Shown here piece by piece: positions 62,464 through 64,000 of a stretch of 64,000 bases of DNA (positions are counted from its first letter, which is position 1; each line of letters opens with the position of its first letter). The notes below the pieces were generated by a model. The model did not search any database. It saw nothing but the letters and a program-made list of their open reading frames with translations, and had not been told where the DNA came from. The translations under genes and the position numbers were made by a program. The DNA comes from Spirochaetales bacterium UBA6872. GTDB taxonomy: Bacteria; Spirochaetota; Spirochaetia; Sphaerochaetales; Sphaerochaetaceae. The stretch is from assembly GCA_002452215.1 (NCBI GenBank), contig DKCO01000055.1:85992-149991 (forward strand). Reading direction: 5' to 3'.

Positions 62464-63804
62464 ATGCCTTATGATTTAGATTCCTTCATGGCTAATCTGG
62501 AGAAAAAGAATCCAGCCGAGCCTGAGTTCATTCAAGCTGCAAGGGAGGTTGTAGCTTCTGTCATTGATGTTGTCAATGAAAATCCACAATACCTTAAGAA
62601 CAAGATTCTAGATAGGATCACGGAGCCCGACAGGGTCTTTTCATTCAAAGTAGAATGGGAAGATGACCAGGGAAATATACAGGTAAATAGAGGTTATAGA
62701 GTTCAATTCAATAATGCTATTGGACCGTACAAGGGTGGATTGAGATTCCATGCGTCTGTAACACAAGGTTCTTTGAAGTTCCTTGGATTCGAGCAAACAT
62801 TCAAGAATGCGCTGACAACACTTCCTATGGGAGGTGGAAAAGGAGGCTCTGATTTCTCTCCAAAAGGCAAGTCCGATTCTGAGATATTGCGTTTTTGCAG
62901 ATCGTTTATGACAGAGTTGCAAAAGTATATTGGCCCAAATACAGATGTCCCGGCTGGAGATATTGGAGTAGGCGCTAGAGAAATAGGTTTCCTATATGGC
63001 CAATACAAGAGGATAAGAGATGAAAACACTGGAGTTCTTACAGGAAAAGGTCTTGGATACGGTGGTTCTCTTGTCCGACCTGAAGCAACAGGCTACGGAA
63101 CTATGTACTTTGCTGAGAACATGCTTAGAAAGCAAGGCGATACTCTAAAAGGCAAAACAATTGCCATATCAGGGTTTGGAAATGTGGCATGGGGTGCTGT
63201 GATGAAGGCTACAGAGCTTGGTGCAAAAGTAGTTACAATCTCTGGTCCTGATGGCTATATTTATGACGAAGATGGCATAAACACTCCAGAGAAATGGGCT
63301 TATATGGTTCAACTTAGAGCATCCAACAATGATGTCGTCAAACCATATGCTGCAAAATTCAATGCGAAGTTTATTGCTGGCAAGAAACCATGGGAAGAGA
63401 AAGTCGATCTCGCATTCCCTTGCGCTATCCAGAACGAACTGAATCTTGAAGATGCAAAGAAATTAATCAAAAATGGCGTCAAGTATGTAGTTGAGACTTC
63501 CAATATGGGTTGTACACTTGAAGCTGTAGAGGCTCTACAGAAAGCAAGGGTGGGATTTGCTCCTGGAAAGGCTGCAAATGCTGGAGGTGTTGCTGTATCA
63601 GGATTGGAGATGGCTCAGAATGCAGAACATCTTAGCTGGAGTGCCGAGGAAGTCGATTCCAAATTGAAAGCTATAATGGCTTCGATTCATGAATCTTGCG
63701 TCCAAGATGGAATCGAGGATGATGGTTATATAAACTATGTAAAAGGTGCAAACATTGCTGGATTCAGGCGTGTTGCTGATGCAATGTGCCAACTTGGCTA
63801 TTGA
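62464..63804 (+). CDS. gdhA: NADP-type glutamate dehydrogenase
   Basis: 446 residues, full length for the hexameric class, with AAGGAGAGG before the ATG. Substrate and catalytic motifs: LTTLPMGGGKGGSDFSP near residue 120, TDVPAGDIGVGAREIG near 163, and the nucleotide site ISGFGNVAWGAV near 239. It makes glutamate from 2-oxoglutarate and ammonia. Coenzyme class is inferred from overall similarity to the GdhA type. Confidence 0.95.
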   Translation: MPYDLDSFMANLEKKNPAEPEFIQAAREVVASVIDVVNENPQYLKNKILDRITEPDRVFSFKVEWEDDQGNIQVNRGYRVQFNNAIGPYKGGLRFHASVTQGSLKFLGFEQTFKNALTTLPMGGGKGGSDFSPKGKSDSEILRFCRSFMTELQKYIGPNTDVPAGDIGVGAREIGFLYGQYKRIRDENTGVLTGKGLGYGGSLVRPEATGYGTMYFAENMLRKQGDTLKGKTIAISGFGNVAWGAVMKATELGAKVVTISGPDGYIYDEDGINTPEKWAYMVQLRASNNDVVKPYAAKFNAKFIAGKKPWEEKVDLAFPCAIQNELNLEDAKKLIKNGVKYVVETSNMGCTLEAVEALQKARVGFAPGKAANAGGVAVSGLEMAQNAEHLSWSAEEVDSKLKAIMASIHESCVQDGIEDDGYINYVKGANIAGFRRVADAMCQLGY

Positions 63805-63827
63805 TAAGGGATTTTGCGCTAAGGAAG

Positions 63828-63857
63828 GGGGGAGATTTTTGCTCCCTCTATTTTTTG
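63828..63857 (+). terminator. Intrinsic terminator of gdhA
   Basis: GGGGGAG (63828-63834), loop ATTTTTG, CTCCCTC (63842-63848), then TATTTTTT. Confidence 0.85.
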
Positions 63858-63953
63858 GGTATTGTGTTTCATTTGAAAGACCAAATCTCCTAATGCGTAA
63901 ACAAATCTCAAGTTGAACTTGAAAATTGTTCATTACAGTAATATCATTATAGT

Positions 63954-64000
63954 ATGAAAGGATTTATTAAGAGAGATATAGTAACTATTCAGTCGCACTA
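63954..64000 (+). CDS. Possible start of a further gene, cut by the window edge
   Basis: ATG at 63954 opens 15 codons (MKGFIKRDIVTIQSH) to the edge. TATAGT ends directly before it. Too short to identify; it may be chance. Confidence 0.25.
   Translation, partial: MKGFIKRDIVTIQSH

Noticed and set aside
1..64000. CRISPR array or cas genes
   Set aside because: No regularly spaced repeat of 23-40 bases and no cas-like protein was seen.

Overview
The window looks like the chromosome of an anaerobic, fermentative, probably host-associated spirochaete of the Sphaerochaeta/Treponema kind. This is an inference from gene content: a TGS-containing nucleoside kinase at the left edge, single-chain pyruvate:ferredoxin oxidoreductase, periplasmic sugar-binding proteins with ANGSKE-type mature ends, and several AAA/DUF4143 and DUF1703 ATPases. 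The DNA is moderately AT-rich. Spacing is tight, and ATGA or TAATG overlaps suggest many short operons.

Layout. 1-6861: edge of a nucleoside kinase; a divergent aldehyde:ferredoxin-oxidoreductase-like protein overlapping a convergent YfcE-type phosphodiesterase; a dead transposase; then an operon of alpha/beta hydrolase, YihY membrane protein, an unknown protein and a Gfo/Idh/MocA oxidoreductase. 6968-11029: an orphan solute-binding protein, a beta-lactamase-fold hydrolase and an RpiR regulator. 11092-11250: elongator tRNA-Met with promoter and terminator. 11379-19584: a LytTR response regulator and GHKL kinase followed by a tightly coupled operon of class III aminotransferase, MATE exporter with a C-terminal RsbW-like ATPase domain, a protein of unknown family, and an SDF-type symporter with an N-terminal RsbW-like ATPase domain. 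This is the best candidate for an undescribed system: a two-component-controlled make/export/import circuit for a small amino compound. 19686-26007: a lipoprotein, a MerR regulator and its probable MATE target, now separated by an about 2.4-kb island with phage-type genes and an XRE/ImmA pair.

26158-29697: pyruvate:ferredoxin oxidoreductase. 29988-31577: DUF1703 ATPase. 31695-40768: a pectin or rhamnogalacturonan oligosaccharide locus made of two divergent operons (MDR dehydrogenase, GH105, GH28, enolase-superfamily dehydratase; and GntR regulator, two LplB/YtcP-type permeases, solute-binding protein). kduI at 46855 belongs to the same pathway. 40952-43991: flavodoxin-like pair, a small beta-rich protein and a DUF4143 ATPase, with a 27-bp exact repeat on both sides of the flavodoxin pair. 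44063-46579: leuS. 47885-49025: a broken AAA ATPase. 49572-50909: MATE pump behind a leader hairpin that looks like an attenuator.

51116-55624: parE, parC and an RluA-type pseudouridine synthase. Then a PAQR/hemolysin-III protein, another DUF4143 ATPase, an iron alcohol dehydrogenase, a large PEP-synthase-like protein with two receiver-like domains and no phosphohistidine domain, a small membrane protein, and NADP-type glutamate dehydrogenase.

Across the window, at least eight genes have a -10-like hexamer ending only 6-8 bases before the ATG and no ribosome binding site. This suggests that leaderless transcripts are common in this organism.
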